The notes under the pieces are model-generated. The model searched no databases, was not told the DNA's origin, and was given only the letters and a program-made list of their open reading frames with translations. Positions 41,833 to 50,173 of a stretch of DNA of 64,000 bases are shown here, piece after piece (position 1 is the first letter of the stretch; every line of letters starts with the position of its first letter). Made by a program: the position numbers and the translations under genes. Source of the stretch: UBA4744 sp963717135 (lineage in GTDB: Bacteria > Actinomycetota > Acidimicrobiia > Spongiisociales > UBA4744); contig CAVQVN010000002.1 of the NCBI GenBank assembly GCA_963717135.1, positions 186,001 through 250,000 on the forward strand, given 5' to 3'.

Positions 41833-43323
41833 TCACTCCCTTCCCGTCCAGGTCACCTGGAGATTGCGAGCCGCCAGGGCGTCGTCCGGCCGGTGCACGG
41901 GCGTGCGCCGCGGGGCATCCTTCACAGCCTCTGCATCCTCGTAGGCGAGCTCGGCGATCTCCACCAGTGCTGCCGCCAACGCTTCAATGGTCTCGCGGGA
42001 CTGGGTCTCCGTCGGTTCGATCATCAGCGCTTCGTCGACGATCAGCGGAAAATACACGGTTGGCGGGTGGTAGCCGCGGTCCATGAGCGCTTTGACGATG
42101 TCCATGGCCCGCACCCCGGTGTCCTTCTTGATCGTTTTGGCCGAGGTGACAAATTCGTGCATGCAGGTGCTCGGATATGGGAGGTCGTATCGATCACCCA
42201 GCAGGTGTTCCAGGTAGCGAGCGTTGAGAACCGCCCGTTCCGCCACCCGGCGCAGACCCTCACCTCCGAGCGCCCGCATGTACACCAGGGCGCGCAGCAC
42301 GACCAGGAAGTTGCCGTGCTGGCCGTGAACTCGCCCGATGCTGGCCGCCGGAGTTTCCCAACCGATATGACCGCTTTCTCCTCGAACCGGAAGAGGTCCG
42401 GGGAGATAGCGAACGAGATTAGAGCACACCGCCACCGGTCCCGCTCCCGGTCCGCCGCCACCGTGCGGAGTGGCGAAGGTCTTGTGGAGGTTCGAATGGA
42501 CGATGTCGAATCCCATATCACCGGGCCGGGCAATCCCCATGATGGCGTTGAGGTTGGCTCCGTCGTAGTACAACAAACCCCCGATTTCGTGGACCGCCTC
42601 GGCGATCTCGAGGATCTCTTCCTCGAACAGGCCCAGGGTGTTCGGGTTGGTGAGCATCAGCCCGGCCACCTGTTCGTCGAGGGCCTCACGTAGTGCCGCC
42701 AGGGAGACCATGCCCCGGTCGTTGGATGCCACCTCGACCGCCTGATAGCCGGACAGAGTGACCGAGGCAGGATTCGTGCCATGCGCCGAGTCGGGGATGA
42801 GGACCTTGGTTCGGGCGTCACCGTTGGCCTCGTGGTGAGCTCGCATGATCATCAAACCGGTCAGTTCACCGGATGCTCCGGCCGGCGGTTGGAAGGTGGC
42901 TCGCGCCATCCCGGTGAGATCACAGAGGATCTTCTCGGTCTCCAGCAGGACCTCCAAAGCACCCTGGACGAGATGCGCGGGCGTGTTCGGGTGCAATCCG
43001 GCGAAATCGGGATGGGCTCCCGCCCAGTCGCAGATCTTCGGGTTGTACTTCATGGTGCACGACCCGAGCGGGTAAGCACCCAGATCAACTGCGAAGTTGC
43101 GGTGAGCCAGACGGGTGAAGTGCATGACCAGGTCATGCTCCCCCACTTCCGGCAGAGCGGCCACTTGCCGGGCCGCTTCCGGAAAGTCGAGGCGACGATG
43201 CGGAACATCGAGTGCCGGGAATGAGGACGCCCGCCGACCGGGGCTCGAGAACTCGATCAGTGCGGGTTCGGCGTCGCCACCGACGAGCGGTGCAGATGAT
43301 GCGCGACCTCCGGGTTCAGGCAT
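41833..43323 (-). CDS. gcvPB: Glycine dehydrogenase subunit 2 (split P protein)
   Basis: 496 residues. PLP-binding core with AHGTNPASVTLSGY, YYDGANLNAIMGI and HSNLHKTFATPHGGGGPG; the last carries the cofactor Lys at about residue 280. SCTMKYNPKI near residue 85 is the substrate loop. With GcvPA it makes the two-subunit glycine decarboxylase that passes the aminomethyl group to GcvH. The start overlaps gcvPA by eight bases. The N-terminus has about 30 additional residues before the conserved region. Confidence 0.95.
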   Translation of the reverse strand: MPEPGGRASSAPLVGGDAEPALIEFSSPGRRASSFPALDVPHRRLDFPEAARQVAALPEVGEHDLVMHFTRLAHRNFAVDLGAYPLGSCTMKYNPKICDWAGAHPDFAGLHPNTPAHLVQGALEVLLETEKILCDLTGMARATFQPPAGASGELTGLMIMRAHHEANGDARTKVLIPDSAHGTNPASVTLSGYQAVEVASNDRGMVSLAALREALDEQVAGLMLTNPNTLGLFEEEILEIAEAVHEIGGLLYYDGANLNAIMGIARPGDMGFDIVHSNLHKTFATPHGGGGPGAGPVAVCSNLVRYLPGPLPVRGESGHIGWETPAASIGRVHGQHGNFLVVLRALVYMRALGGEGLRRVAERAVLNARYLEHLLGDRYDLPYPSTCMHEFVTSAKTIKKDTGVRAMDIVKALMDRGYHPPTVYFPLIVDEALMIEPTETQSRETIEALAAALVEIAELAYEDAEAVKDAPRRTPVHRPDDALAARNLQVTWTGRE

Positions 43324-44650
43324 GGGCCAGCACCTCCTTCAAGGCTTCGACGTATCCATCCAGTTCAGCCCTCGATCGCTTCTCGGTCACGGCCACCAGG
43401 ATCGCGTGCGGAAGTTCCGGATAGTCTCCGCTGAGCGAGATCCCCGCCAGGTAGCCTTGCTCCGCCATGGCATCGATGACCGTGTCTGGATCGGCCGGCA
43501 AGGTGAGAGCGAATTCCCGCACGAAGGCAGCGTCGCTCACCATTTCGACCCCCGGCAGTTCGGTCAATCGATCGGCCAGGTAGTGGGCTTTTTGCGCCGA
43601 TTGGTCACCTGCCTCGCGCAGGCCGGCCGGCCCCAGCCAGGCAAGGTGGATCGCCGAGGCGAGCGCGTTGAGCGACTGATTGGTGCAGATGTTCGATGAA
43701 GCCTTGGCACGTCGGATGTCTTGCTCGCGGGCTCGCAGAGTCAGTACGTATGCGGTGTTGTCTTCCCTATCGACCGTCTTGCCGACCAGCCGGCCCGGGA
43801 TACGTCGCATATGGGCTGAAGTAGTGGCAAACAGACCGACCACCGGGCCTCCGAAGGAAAGCGGATTACCGAGTGGTTGTCCCTCCGCCACCGCCATGTC
43901 GAATCCGGCCGTCCCGGGATTCCGGATCAAGCCCAGGGTCATTGGATCGACCGAAGCAACGGCCAGGGCTCCCGCCGAGCGGGCTACCGCCACCGTCCGA
44001 TCGTAGTCCTCGATGATGCCCAGATAGTTCGGCTGGGCAACGATGACGGCGGCCGGAGCCGGCTGAGCGGATTCGTCCCAGACGGTCGTTCCGTCAACCA
44101 ACTGGTGTTCGACCACTTCGATACCGCGGACTGCCGCGAAAGTGGCGATGGTCTCCCGAGTCCGGGGAGCCAAACCCCGTGACACCCAGACGGCGTTGCG
44201 GCCGGTGGCGGCCACTGCCAGATTCACCGCCTCGACGGCCGCCGTGGCTCCGTCGTACAGCGAGGCGTTGGCGACGTCCATACCGGTAATCTCGCACACC
44301 ATCGACTGAAACTCGAACAGCGCTTGTAGCACCCCTTGGGAAACTTCGGGCTGATAGGGCGTGTAGGCGGTGACAAACTCCGGCCGCATCGTCAGCGCCG
44401 TCACAACGGGTGGCAGGTAGTGGTCGTAGTACCCGCCGCCGGCGAAGCAAACGAGATCCGACTGGTTTCGTTTCCCCAGGGAATCCACGATCTGCATGAC
44501 CTCGAATTCGGACACCGGTTCGGGCAGATCGGGAAGGTGGTCCAGCAGGGCTCCGGGCGGCAGATGCGAGAACAATTCAGATATCTGTTTCAAGCCGACG
44601 GCTTCCAGCATCAAGGCAACGTCGTCATCGGTGTGGGGTGTGAAATCCAC
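43316..44650 (-). CDS. gcvPA: Glycine dehydrogenase subunit 1 (split P protein)
   Basis: 444 residues from the GTG at 44650, giving VDFTPHTDDDVALMLEAVG as the N-terminus. Blocks FAGGGYYDHYLPPVVTALTM, TAYTPYQPEVSQGVLQALFE and GMDVANASLYDGATA are diagnostic of the small-subunit P protein. A GGAGAGG Shine-Dalgarno lies eight bases upstream, inside the last codons of gcvT. The gene therefore starts two bases after the gcvT stop, and the 17-residue upstream extension is rejected. Confidence 0.95.
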   Translation of the reverse strand: MDFTPHTDDDVALMLEAVGLKQISELFSHLPPGALLDHLPDLPEPVSEFEVMQIVDSLGKRNQSDLVCFAGGGYYDHYLPPVVTALTMRPEFVTAYTPYQPEVSQGVLQALFEFQSMVCEITGMDVANASLYDGATAAVEAVNLAVAATGRNAVWVSRGLAPRTRETIATFAAVRGIEVVEHQLVDGTTVWDESAQPAPAAVIVAQPNYLGIIEDYDRTVAVARSAGALAVASVDPMTLGLIRNPGTAGFDMAVAEGQPLGNPLSFGGPVVGLFATTSAHMRRIPGRLVGKTVDREDNTAYVLTLRAREQDIRRAKASSNICTNQSLNALASAIHLAWLGPAGLREAGDQSAQKAHYLADRLTELPGVEMVSDAAFVREFALTLPADPDTVIDAMAEQGYLAGISLSGDYPELPHAILVAVTEKRSRAELDGYVEALKEVLAHA

Positions 44651-44652
44651 AG

Positions 44653-45705
44653 TCAAATCCTCTCCACGAACGGTGGGTCTTGTCGGGTCACCGGCAACCA
44701 CGACCCGCGCACTTCAACCTCCACTTGAAGGTCGGGTGACGGTGGTGGTTGCAGATAGCCCAGGCCGATACCCCGCTTGAGGGTGGGGCTGAAATTGCCG
44801 CTGGTGACGGTGCCGGTGGACTTGCCCGTCCGGAGCGGGTAGCCGTGCCGCGCAATCTGACGGCCTCCCATTACGAATCCGATTAGCTGTTTGGACACCC
44901 CACCGTCTTTCTGGGCTTGTAAGGCAGGTTTGCCGACAAAATCGTGATCCCAGTTGACAACCCACTCGAGGTCGGCTTCCAGGGGGGTCGTGTCACTGTC
45001 CAGATCCTGACCCCAGAGCGGGTATCCCATCTCCAATCGCAATGTGTCGCGGGATCCCAACCCGGCCGGCGTGACCCCCGCCTCCAAGAAGGCGCCGAAC
45101 AGCTCCGCCGCCGCGGCTGCCGGTGCCCCGATCTCTCCTCCTCGCTCACCCGTATAACCGGTTCCGGCGACCCAGACCGGGTACCCGGCGAATTCGGTCT
45201 CGAACAAACGGAACCTTCCCGGCGTGTTGCCGAGCACCGATTCGATGGCGGCCGGAGCGTCCGGACCCTGAACCGCAATCAGCACCGTGTCCTCTCGAAG
45301 GTCCTCAATAGTGTTGGTGGCGCCGGCTGCCGCCAGGAATGACGCCCGGATCCGGTCATCGTTTGCCCCATTGGGGATCACCCAATATCGCTCGTCTTCC
45401 CATCGCCAAACAATGATGTCATCTTCCACCCCTCCCGACTCATTGAGAGCCATCGTGTACTGAGCCCGGCCGGGTTCGATGGAAGCGATGTCGTTACACA
45501 GCTGTGAGCGAAGAAGTTCGGTGCTTCCCAACCCCTCCAAACGAAACCTGCCGAGATGTGAAACGTCGAAGACCCCGGCCGCCGTCCTCACTGCCTCATG
45601 TTCCTCCAGGACGCTTTCGTACTGGACGGGCATCTCCCAGCCCGCAAAGTCGACGAACCTGGCCCCAAGCCGGACGTGCTCGTCATAGAGGGGGGATTGG
45701 GCCAT
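44653..45705 (-). CDS. gcvT: Aminomethyltransferase (glycine cleavage T protein)
   Basis: 350 residues. N-terminal SPLYDEHVRLGARFVDFAGW and VFDVSHLGRF, central YTGERGGEIGAP, then LGSRDTLRLEMGYPLWGQD and C-terminal SGNFSPTLKRGIGLGYL are the T-protein blocks that bind tetrahydrofolate and the lipoyl arm. It releases ammonia and forms 5,10-methylene-THF. The ATG at 45705 has GGAG eight bases upstream; a GTG three codons earlier is possible. Upstream (45706-45804) I see no glycine-riboswitch core. Confidence 0.95.
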   Translation of the reverse strand: MAQSPLYDEHVRLGARFVDFAGWEMPVQYESVLEEHEAVRTAAGVFDVSHLGRFRLEGLGSTELLRSQLCNDIASIEPGRAQYTMALNESGGVEDDIIVWRWEDERYWVIPNGANDDRIRASFLAAAGATNTIEDLREDTVLIAVQGPDAPAAIESVLGNTPGRFRLFETEFAGYPVWVAGTGYTGERGGEIGAPAAAAAELFGAFLEAGVTPAGLGSRDTLRLEMGYPLWGQDLDSDTTPLEADLEWVVNWDHDFVGKPALQAQKDGGVSKQLIGFVMGGRQIARHGYPLRTGKSTGTVTSGNFSPTLKRGIGLGYLQPPPSPDLQVEVEVRGSWLPVTRQDPPFVERI

Positions 45706-45804
45706 CGGGGGCACTCCTCTCGCGACTCATTTCAACCGCAGACTAGACGCACTTGCCTCTGGTGCCTCCGGGGAGAATGGCAGTTCAGCCGGACCAAACG
45801 GCCG

Positions 45805-46260
45805 TTACCCGGCCTCTTGACCGCCCGCCGAAATATCGGCGATTCTCGTCACTTGCGGTGGTCCCGGGATCCTGGTCGGGGCGGGCACCTCGTCCATGTG
45901 GTCTGGCTCTTCGAGCCCGTACTTGACCAATAGATGGAGGTAGTCACGCTGATAGAACACCTTGCAATTGACGTCGGGATACAGCTCCTTCAACCGCCGC
46001 ACCTTCCGGTTCTTCTTGGTGACCAGCTTCTGGTTCATCGTGGTTATCTCGATGAACAGGTCGTCACCCGGCAGGTAGAAATCCGGCGTGAAGAATCGCG
46101 CCGGTTTGCCTTCTTCGTCCCAGGCGATTGGGAAAGCCCGCGGCTCGTATGACCACTCAATCCCGTAGAAGTCGAGCAGACGGGCGAACTGCCGTTCGCT
46201 GTTGTGAGCAAACTCGGTCGTGTCCGCCGGTCCGGCGTCAAATGCGTCGCGGGTGATCAG
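45805..46260 (-). CDS. PD-(D/E)XK nuclease-like protein with a CTG start
   Basis: 151 residues. The core shows an N-terminal Glu in NSERQFARLLDFYGI, Asp in FFTPDFYLPG and Glu in DLFIEITT, followed by KKNRKVRRLKELYP; this spacing matches PD-(D/E)XK nucleases except that the usual Lys after the second acid is Thr. No ATG, GTG or TTG lies between the previous stop and the core. The only sensible start is CTG at 46260, overlapping the MerR stop as CTGA, with GGGGAGG nine bases upstream. Function unknown; the frame is intact. Confidence 0.7.
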   Translation of the reverse strand: MITRDAFDAGPADTTEFAHNSERQFARLLDFYGIEWSYEPRAFPIAWDEEGKPARFFTPDFYLPGDDLFIEITTMNQKLVTKKNRKVRRLKELYPDVNCKVFYQRDYLHLLVKYGLEEPDHMDEVPAPTRIPGPPQVTRIADISAGGQEAG

Positions 46261-46739
46261 GTCGCTCGAACCTCCCCGGCCGCCGCGACCGCAGTCGCCG
46301 CACCGGTCTCGCCCAGCTCGGGGAATAGCTGGTGGATCTGACCTTCGAGCTCCTCCTGCACGGGACCAACCGCGATCCCGAATACGCCCTGGCCTCGCCG
46401 GAACACGTCGACGACCTCGTCGGCGCTGTGCGCTGCATAGATGGTCTGTCCGTCGGAAAGGAGGGTGACATCGACCAGCGGCCGGTCGCTCTGCAGTTGG
46501 CGAACCAGAATCTCCATCGCCTGACGAATCTTCTTGAGGCTCATGCCGGCATCGAGCAATCTTTTGATGACCTTCAACTGCACTACATCGGCAAACGAGT
46601 ACTGCCGTTGCGATCCCGAGCCCTGAGCACTCTGAACGGAAGGTTTCAGAAGATCGGTCCGGGCCCAATAGTCGAGCTGTCGGTACGTGATCCCGACCAG
46701 GTTGCAGACCTGGGGGGCTCGATATCCAGTGTCGGTCAC
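46257..46739 (-). CDS. MerR-family transcriptional regulator (McdR/ResR-like position)
   Basis: 160 residues. N-terminal winged helix GYRAPQVCNLVGITYRQLDY, RQYSFADVVQLKVIKRLLDA and GMSLKKIRQAMEILVRQL give a MerR DNA-binding domain and dimer helix. It corresponds by order and length to the mycobacterial MerR gene next to the bifunctional nuclease and the P-protein gene. The GTG start has AGAGGAG six bases before it. A TTGACA-18-TAGGTT promoter, a palindrome and a DnaA box lie upstream. It likely controls the downstream gcv genes or its own transcription (inference). Confidence 0.85.
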   Translation of the reverse strand: MTDTGYRAPQVCNLVGITYRQLDYWARTDLLKPSVQSAQGSGSQRQYSFADVVQLKVIKRLLDAGMSLKKIRQAMEILVRQLQSDRPLVDVTLLSDGQTIYAAHSADEVVDVFRRGQGVFGIAVGPVQEELEGQIHQLFPELGETGAATAVAAAGEVRAT

Positions 46740-46776
46740 GCCGCGCTCCTCTTCTAGCCGTCGTAGCTTACACGTT

Positions 46777-46786
46777 CGTAATTACG
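46777..46786. promoter_or_regulatory. CGTAATTACG palindrome between promoter and MerR start
   Basis: A perfect 10-base palindrome, A/T-rich in a G/C-rich setting, about 40 bases before the MerR GTG. It could be the operator of this regulator. Position is the only evidence. Confidence 0.4.
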
Positions 46787-46793
46787 GAGCCAC

Positions 46794-46823
46794 AACCTAC
46801 CGAAATCGACAAGGAGTTGTCAA
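46794..46823 (-). promoter_or_regulatory. Promoter candidate for the MerR-gcv operon
   Basis: TTGACA (minus strand, 46818-46823) and TAGGTT (46794-46799) are 18 bases apart. The -10 element matches the consensus in only three of six places. The long spacer would fit a MerR-type activated promoter. Confidence 0.45.
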
Positions 46824-46830
46824 CAGTATC

Positions 46831-46839
46831 TGTGGATAA
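46831..46839 (-). other. Perfect DnaA-box sequence TTATCCACA
   Basis: The exact Escherichia coli-type R1 box lies 8 bases upstream of the -35 of the MerR promoter. A single box is not an origin; it may allow DnaA to regulate transcription, or it may be chance. Confidence 0.4.
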
Positions 46840-46854
46840 CTTTGCGGACGACTG

Positions 46855-47856
46855 TCACCTTGTCCCGGTCATGAGCATGGTGAGCTTCTCGATCTGATCA
46901 TTGGTGCCGATTCCCACCATGATCTGTCCCGGCGTGATGACGAGGTCGGGATCGGGATTCAGGTAGAGGCGTCGCGACTCGTCCTCCACGGCCAGAATCA
47001 TGGCTCCCGATCGTTGCCGGATCCCGGCCTCTCGCAACGACATTCCCGCCAGAATGCAGTCCTCGTGGATCTCCATTTGCTGTACGCGAAACTCAACATG
47101 GTTGCCTTGCAACACGAGGTCAATGAAGTCGGCCAGCTCGGGTTGGAAAGCCATCGAGGCCAGCCGGTGGGCTCCCACCCGCTGCGGCGCAACGACCCGA
47201 TCGGCGCCGGCCAGATACAGCTTGCGTTCCGATTCGCTCTCCGCGGCCCGTGCAATCACCAGCAAATCCGGGCGAAGTGCCTTGGCGGAGAGAACGATAA
47301 CGAGGTTGTCAGAATCGGCGGTGACACAGGCAATCAGTGACCTGGCTCGCTCGATTCCGGCTTCGACCAGAGTCTCGTTGTGGGTGGCGTCTTTCTCCAA
47401 GACAAGCGCACCCGCGTCGAGAGCCTCTTGAGCAGCGCCCGGGTCGCCCTCAACCACCAGGACTTCTGCGCCGCGATCCACCATCAGCTCCCAGGTGGCG
47501 CTTCCCACCCTGCCGAACCCGCAGATGATGTAGTGATCGCTGAGTTGTTCGATGGTTCTGGTCATCCTGGTTTGTCCCCGCCGACCGCTGAGATTCTCGT
47601 ATGCAGCTTCCAAGGCGGCACCGGCAGTGTAGAAGAGCGTGCCCACTCCGACCACGATCAAGCCGACCGTGAACAACTCCCCCGTTCCCGAAAGGGGAAA
47701 CACTTCCGAGTAGCCCACGGTGGAGATGGTGATCATCGTCATGAAGAAAGCATCGAGCAATCCGGCGTGTTCGATGATCATGAACCCGGCGGTCCCGACC
47801 ACGACAACGGCTGCCAGGATGACGGTTGCGACCCGTATCCTGGTGACGCCCTTCAT
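46855..47856 (-). CDS. Two-helix potassium channel with RCK (TrkA_N/TrkA_C) domains
   Basis: 333 residues. TM1 at about 7-28, pore loop MTMITISTVGYSEVFPLS with filter TVGYS, TM2 at about 62-82, then a Rossmann-type TrkA_N domain from about 107 (HYIICGFGRVGSATWELMVD) and a TrkA_C domain near the end. This is the MthK-like layout. The fifth filter residue is Ser where Gly is usual in TVGYG, and no Asp follows, so selectivity may differ. The gene overlaps the nuclease stop by one base (TGATG) and ends 115 bases before the MerR start. Confidence 0.85.
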   Translation of the reverse strand: MKGVTRIRVATVILAAVVVVGTAGFMIIEHAGLLDAFFMTMITISTVGYSEVFPLSGTGELFTVGLIVVGVGTLFYTAGAALEAAYENLSGRRGQTRMTRTIEQLSDHYIICGFGRVGSATWELMVDRGAEVLVVEGDPGAAQEALDAGALVLEKDATHNETLVEAGIERARSLIACVTADSDNLVIVLSAKALRPDLLVIARAAESESERKLYLAGADRVVAPQRVGAHRLASMAFQPELADFIDLVLQGNHVEFRVQQMEIHEDCILAGMSLREAGIRQRSGAMILAVEDESRRLYLNPDPDLVITPGQIMVGIGTNDQIEKLTMLMTGTR

Positions 47857-48377
47857 CAGCTCGGCGACTCGCCTACCTCGAAATCCTCGGGAGTGATGTC
47901 ATCGAGGAATTCCCGGAATTTCTCTATCTCCGCTTCCTCATCCTCGTCGCGAATCTCGATGCCTGCGTCCTCTAGGACCTGTGGCGTGGCAAACAACGGT
48001 GCCCCCATCCGGGCGGCCAGGGCGATGGCATCGGAGGGACGGGACGACACGGTGACCTCTTCGGCTCCCGTGGCGAGGACGAGGTCGGCGTAATACACGC
48101 TGTCGCGCAATTCGGTCACGACCACCCTGGCGACGCTGGCTCCCAGAGACTCCGAGACCAGCTTGAGAAGATCGTGGGTCAGCGGCCGCTGCGGCACCAC
48201 CCCTTCGAGCGCATAGGCGATGGCGGTGGCTTCCACGGCTCCAATCCAAATGGGGAGATACCGCGTACCTTCCGCCTCGCGCAAAAGCACAATGGGCTGG
48301 TTGGTCGGGAGTTCAATCCGAACCCCGATCAACTCCATCAGGATCCCGTCGCTCTTCTGCCCACCTGGGTCGCTCAT
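47856..48377 (-). CDS. Bifunctional nuclease (BFN, DUF151) domain protein
   Basis: 173 residues. The conserved ELIGVRIELPTNQPIVLLRE, LPIWIGAVEATAIA, THDLLKLV and SSRPSDAIALAARMGAPLF blocks define DUF151/BFN proteins, with RNase and DNase activity reported for plant members. The C-terminus is highly acidic, as in actinobacterial forms. The start overlaps the hpt stop by four bases; an internal ATG at 48338 is less well supported. It holds the place of the mycobacterial Rv1829-type gene between the two MerR genes. Confidence 0.9.
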   Translation of the reverse strand: MSDPGGQKSDGILMELIGVRIELPTNQPIVLLREAEGTRYLPIWIGAVEATAIAYALEGVVPQRPLTHDLLKLVSESLGASVARVVVTELRDSVYYADLVLATGAEEVTVSSRPSDAIALAARMGAPLFATPQVLEDAGIEIRDEDEEAEIEKFREFLDDITPEDFEVGESPS

Positions 48378-48967
48378 GCGTCCAGGTTATCACCGTGAGC
48401 CCGGAACACCCGCTCGCCTAATCCGCCGGGATCGGACCGCAGAGCAGCCAGATCGAGAACGACCCAGATCGATCTCAGATTCCGGTATTTGCCTTCCCAA
48501 TCGAGTCCATATCCAAGGAGGAATTCGTCACCGACTTCGAAGCCGCGGTACTCGAGCGGAACCTCGACAATCCGGCGCGGCGCCTTGTCAATGAGCGTCA
48601 CGGTCACCAGGCTGGCAACGTCTCTTGCCTCCAGCAACCGCCGTAGATAGGACAGGGTCAAGCCGGTATCGACGATATCCTCGACGATTACCACGTCCCG
48701 TCCCTCCAGCGAGATCTCGGTGTCCAAGGCGATCTTCACCTTGCCTCCCTCCCCAAACCGGCTGAGAGCCAAGAAGTCCACTTCTAAAGGCGTCTGCACT
48801 TCTCGAATCAGATCGCTGAGAAACGGCAGCGAACCATGGAGCACCCCAACGAACACGGGCTGGCGATCCCGATACTCTTCGGTCAGCTGCGACCCTAATT
48901 CTTTCGTTCGGGATGCCAACGCCTCCGCGGAGATGGCTTCCACAAACGGCGAGTTGTTGGCGGTCAC
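48374..48967 (-). CDS. hpt: Hypoxanthine phosphoribosyltransferase
   Basis: 197 residues. The PRPP-binding signature VVIVEDIVDTGLTL (about residues 93-106), the PPi loop VLHGSLPFL and the flexible-loop segment SLEG precede the purine-binding DEFLLGYGLDWEGKYRNL. It converts hypoxanthine (and usually guanine) with PRPP to IMP/GMP, linking with the two adenosine deaminases in the window. The GTG start is 27 bases after the carboxypeptidase gene. Confidence 0.95.
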   Translation of the reverse strand: MTANNSPFVEAISAEALASRTKELGSQLTEEYRDRQPVFVGVLHGSLPFLSDLIREVQTPLEVDFLALSRFGEGGKVKIALDTEISLEGRDVVIVEDIVDTGLTLSYLRRLLEARDVASLVTVTLIDKAPRRIVEVPLEYRGFEVGDEFLLGYGLDWEGKYRNLRSIWVVLDLAALRSDPGGLGERVFRAHGDNLDA

Positions 48968-48994
48968 AAGCGCATCACTCCGCCCGTTTCCCGG

Positions 48995-50173
48995 TCATTC
49001 ATTGCCGAACAACCAGTCCCAGTAATTGCTTGCCCAGGCGAAGGCGTCCGTCAATTCCGGAAGGCCGGGAGCAGCGGAAACCTCCAGGGGTACCCGGCCG
49101 AGTTCCTCATCTCCGATGGTGGCGATCACCGCCGCCCCGTCATGGGTAAACGCCGGTGTCAACACGATCTGCTGAGAGTCGTCGCGGTTGGAGAAGATCG
49201 AAAGGGTTTCGGAGGCAACGGCCTCTTCGGCGTCTCCCGGCAATCGACGCCGCGCGTAGTCGACCCCGGCCACAATCACCTCAACTACACCAAATTCGCT
49301 GAATCCGTAGTCGAGCAACGCTTCTGCATCGGCGAAGCGCCCATCGAGAGTTGCCGAACCCATCACCACCACATAGAGAAGTCGCCCGTCTCGTTCGGCC
49401 GACCCAACCAGTGTCCACCCGGCATCATCCGTGAAGCCGGTCTTGACCCCCGTCGCCCCGGGATAGTCGTACAACAAACGATTGACGGTCCGAGCTACAC
49501 GCTCGTCTCCCTCCGGGGTGGGAGGAACCTTCGCTTCTCGAGTTCCGGCGATTGTCGCCAGTTCGTCCACGGCCATCATCGCTTGAGCCAAAACCACCAG
49601 ATCGCGAGCCGAGCTGAAATGGTTTTCGTCATCGAGGCCGTGAGGATTCGCGAAACTCGTGTTCTCCAATCCGAGCTCGGCTGCTTTGTCGTTCATGAGT
49701 TTGACAAATCCCTCGACGGTCCCGCCGACGTACTCTGCTAATGCCAGCGCGGCATCATTGGCAGACTCGAGGACTATGGCGTAGAGCAACTGTTCAACGG
49801 TCCACACCTCGCCGGCCACCAGATCGATTTCTGCTTCCCCTATCTCCGGGGCTTCATCGCTAATCGTTACCCGCTCGAACGGGGACGCATGTTCAAAGGC
49901 CACCAGAGCTGTCATCATCTTGGTGGTCGACGCCATGGCCCTTCGCTGGTCCGGGTCCTTTTCTGCCAGCACCTGATCGTAAGTAGCGTCGTAGAGGATC
50001 CAGGTCTGGGCGGTGACCTCGGGTGGGGCGCCGGTGAACAACCCCTCGACCGGCATCGGTGGCAACTGAGCAGCGGCTGCCGCCTCGAGTGCCGCCCCGC
50101 CGGGAATGACGGCGCCGACCAGCAGTAGCGTCAGGACGAACACGGCCAATCGGCGCAGCTTGAAGTGGAGCAT
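48995..50173 (-). CDS. D-alanyl-D-alanine carboxypeptidase (PBP5/6-like)
   Basis: 392 residues. Signal peptide (about 1-30), then active-site SxxK in MASTTKMMTALVAF (about residue 83), SxN in LESANDAALALAEY (about 137) and KTG in ATGVKTGFTDDAGW (about 244). The C-terminal domain after about 290 is the beta-rich PBP5 tail, ending in an amphipathic WASNYWDWLFGNE helix that may attach to the membrane. It trims the D-Ala from peptidoglycan peptides. It overlaps ftsR by one base. Confidence 0.95.
   Translation of the reverse strand: MLHFKLRRLAVFVLTLLLVGAVIPGGAALEAAAAAQLPPMPVEGLFTGAPPEVTAQTWILYDATYDQVLAEKDPDQRRAMASTTKMMTALVAFEHASPFERVTISDEAPEIGEAEIDLVAGEVWTVEQLLYAIVLESANDAALALAEYVGGTVEGFVKLMNDKAAELGLENTSFANPHGLDDENHFSSARDLVVLAQAMMAVDELATIAGTREAKVPPTPEGDERVARTVNRLLYDYPGATGVKTGFTDDAGWTLVGSAERDGRLLYVVVMGSATLDGRFADAEALLDYGFSEFGVVEVIVAGVDYARRRLPGDAEEAVASETLSIFSNRDDSQQIVLTPAFTHDGAAVIATIGDEELGRVPLEVSAAPGLPELTDAFAWASNYWDWLFGNE

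Noticed and set aside
45706..45804. Glycine riboswitch ahead of gcvT
   Set aside because: Neither the conserved GGAGAG start nor the paired aptamer cores were found in the 99 bases.
45805..46668. A 287-residue reading frame covering the PD-(D/E)XK-like protein and the MerR gene
   Set aside because: Its first half is an Arg/Gly-rich translation antisense-like to nothing known and lies in another frame of the MerR gene; the domain begins only after the MerR stop.
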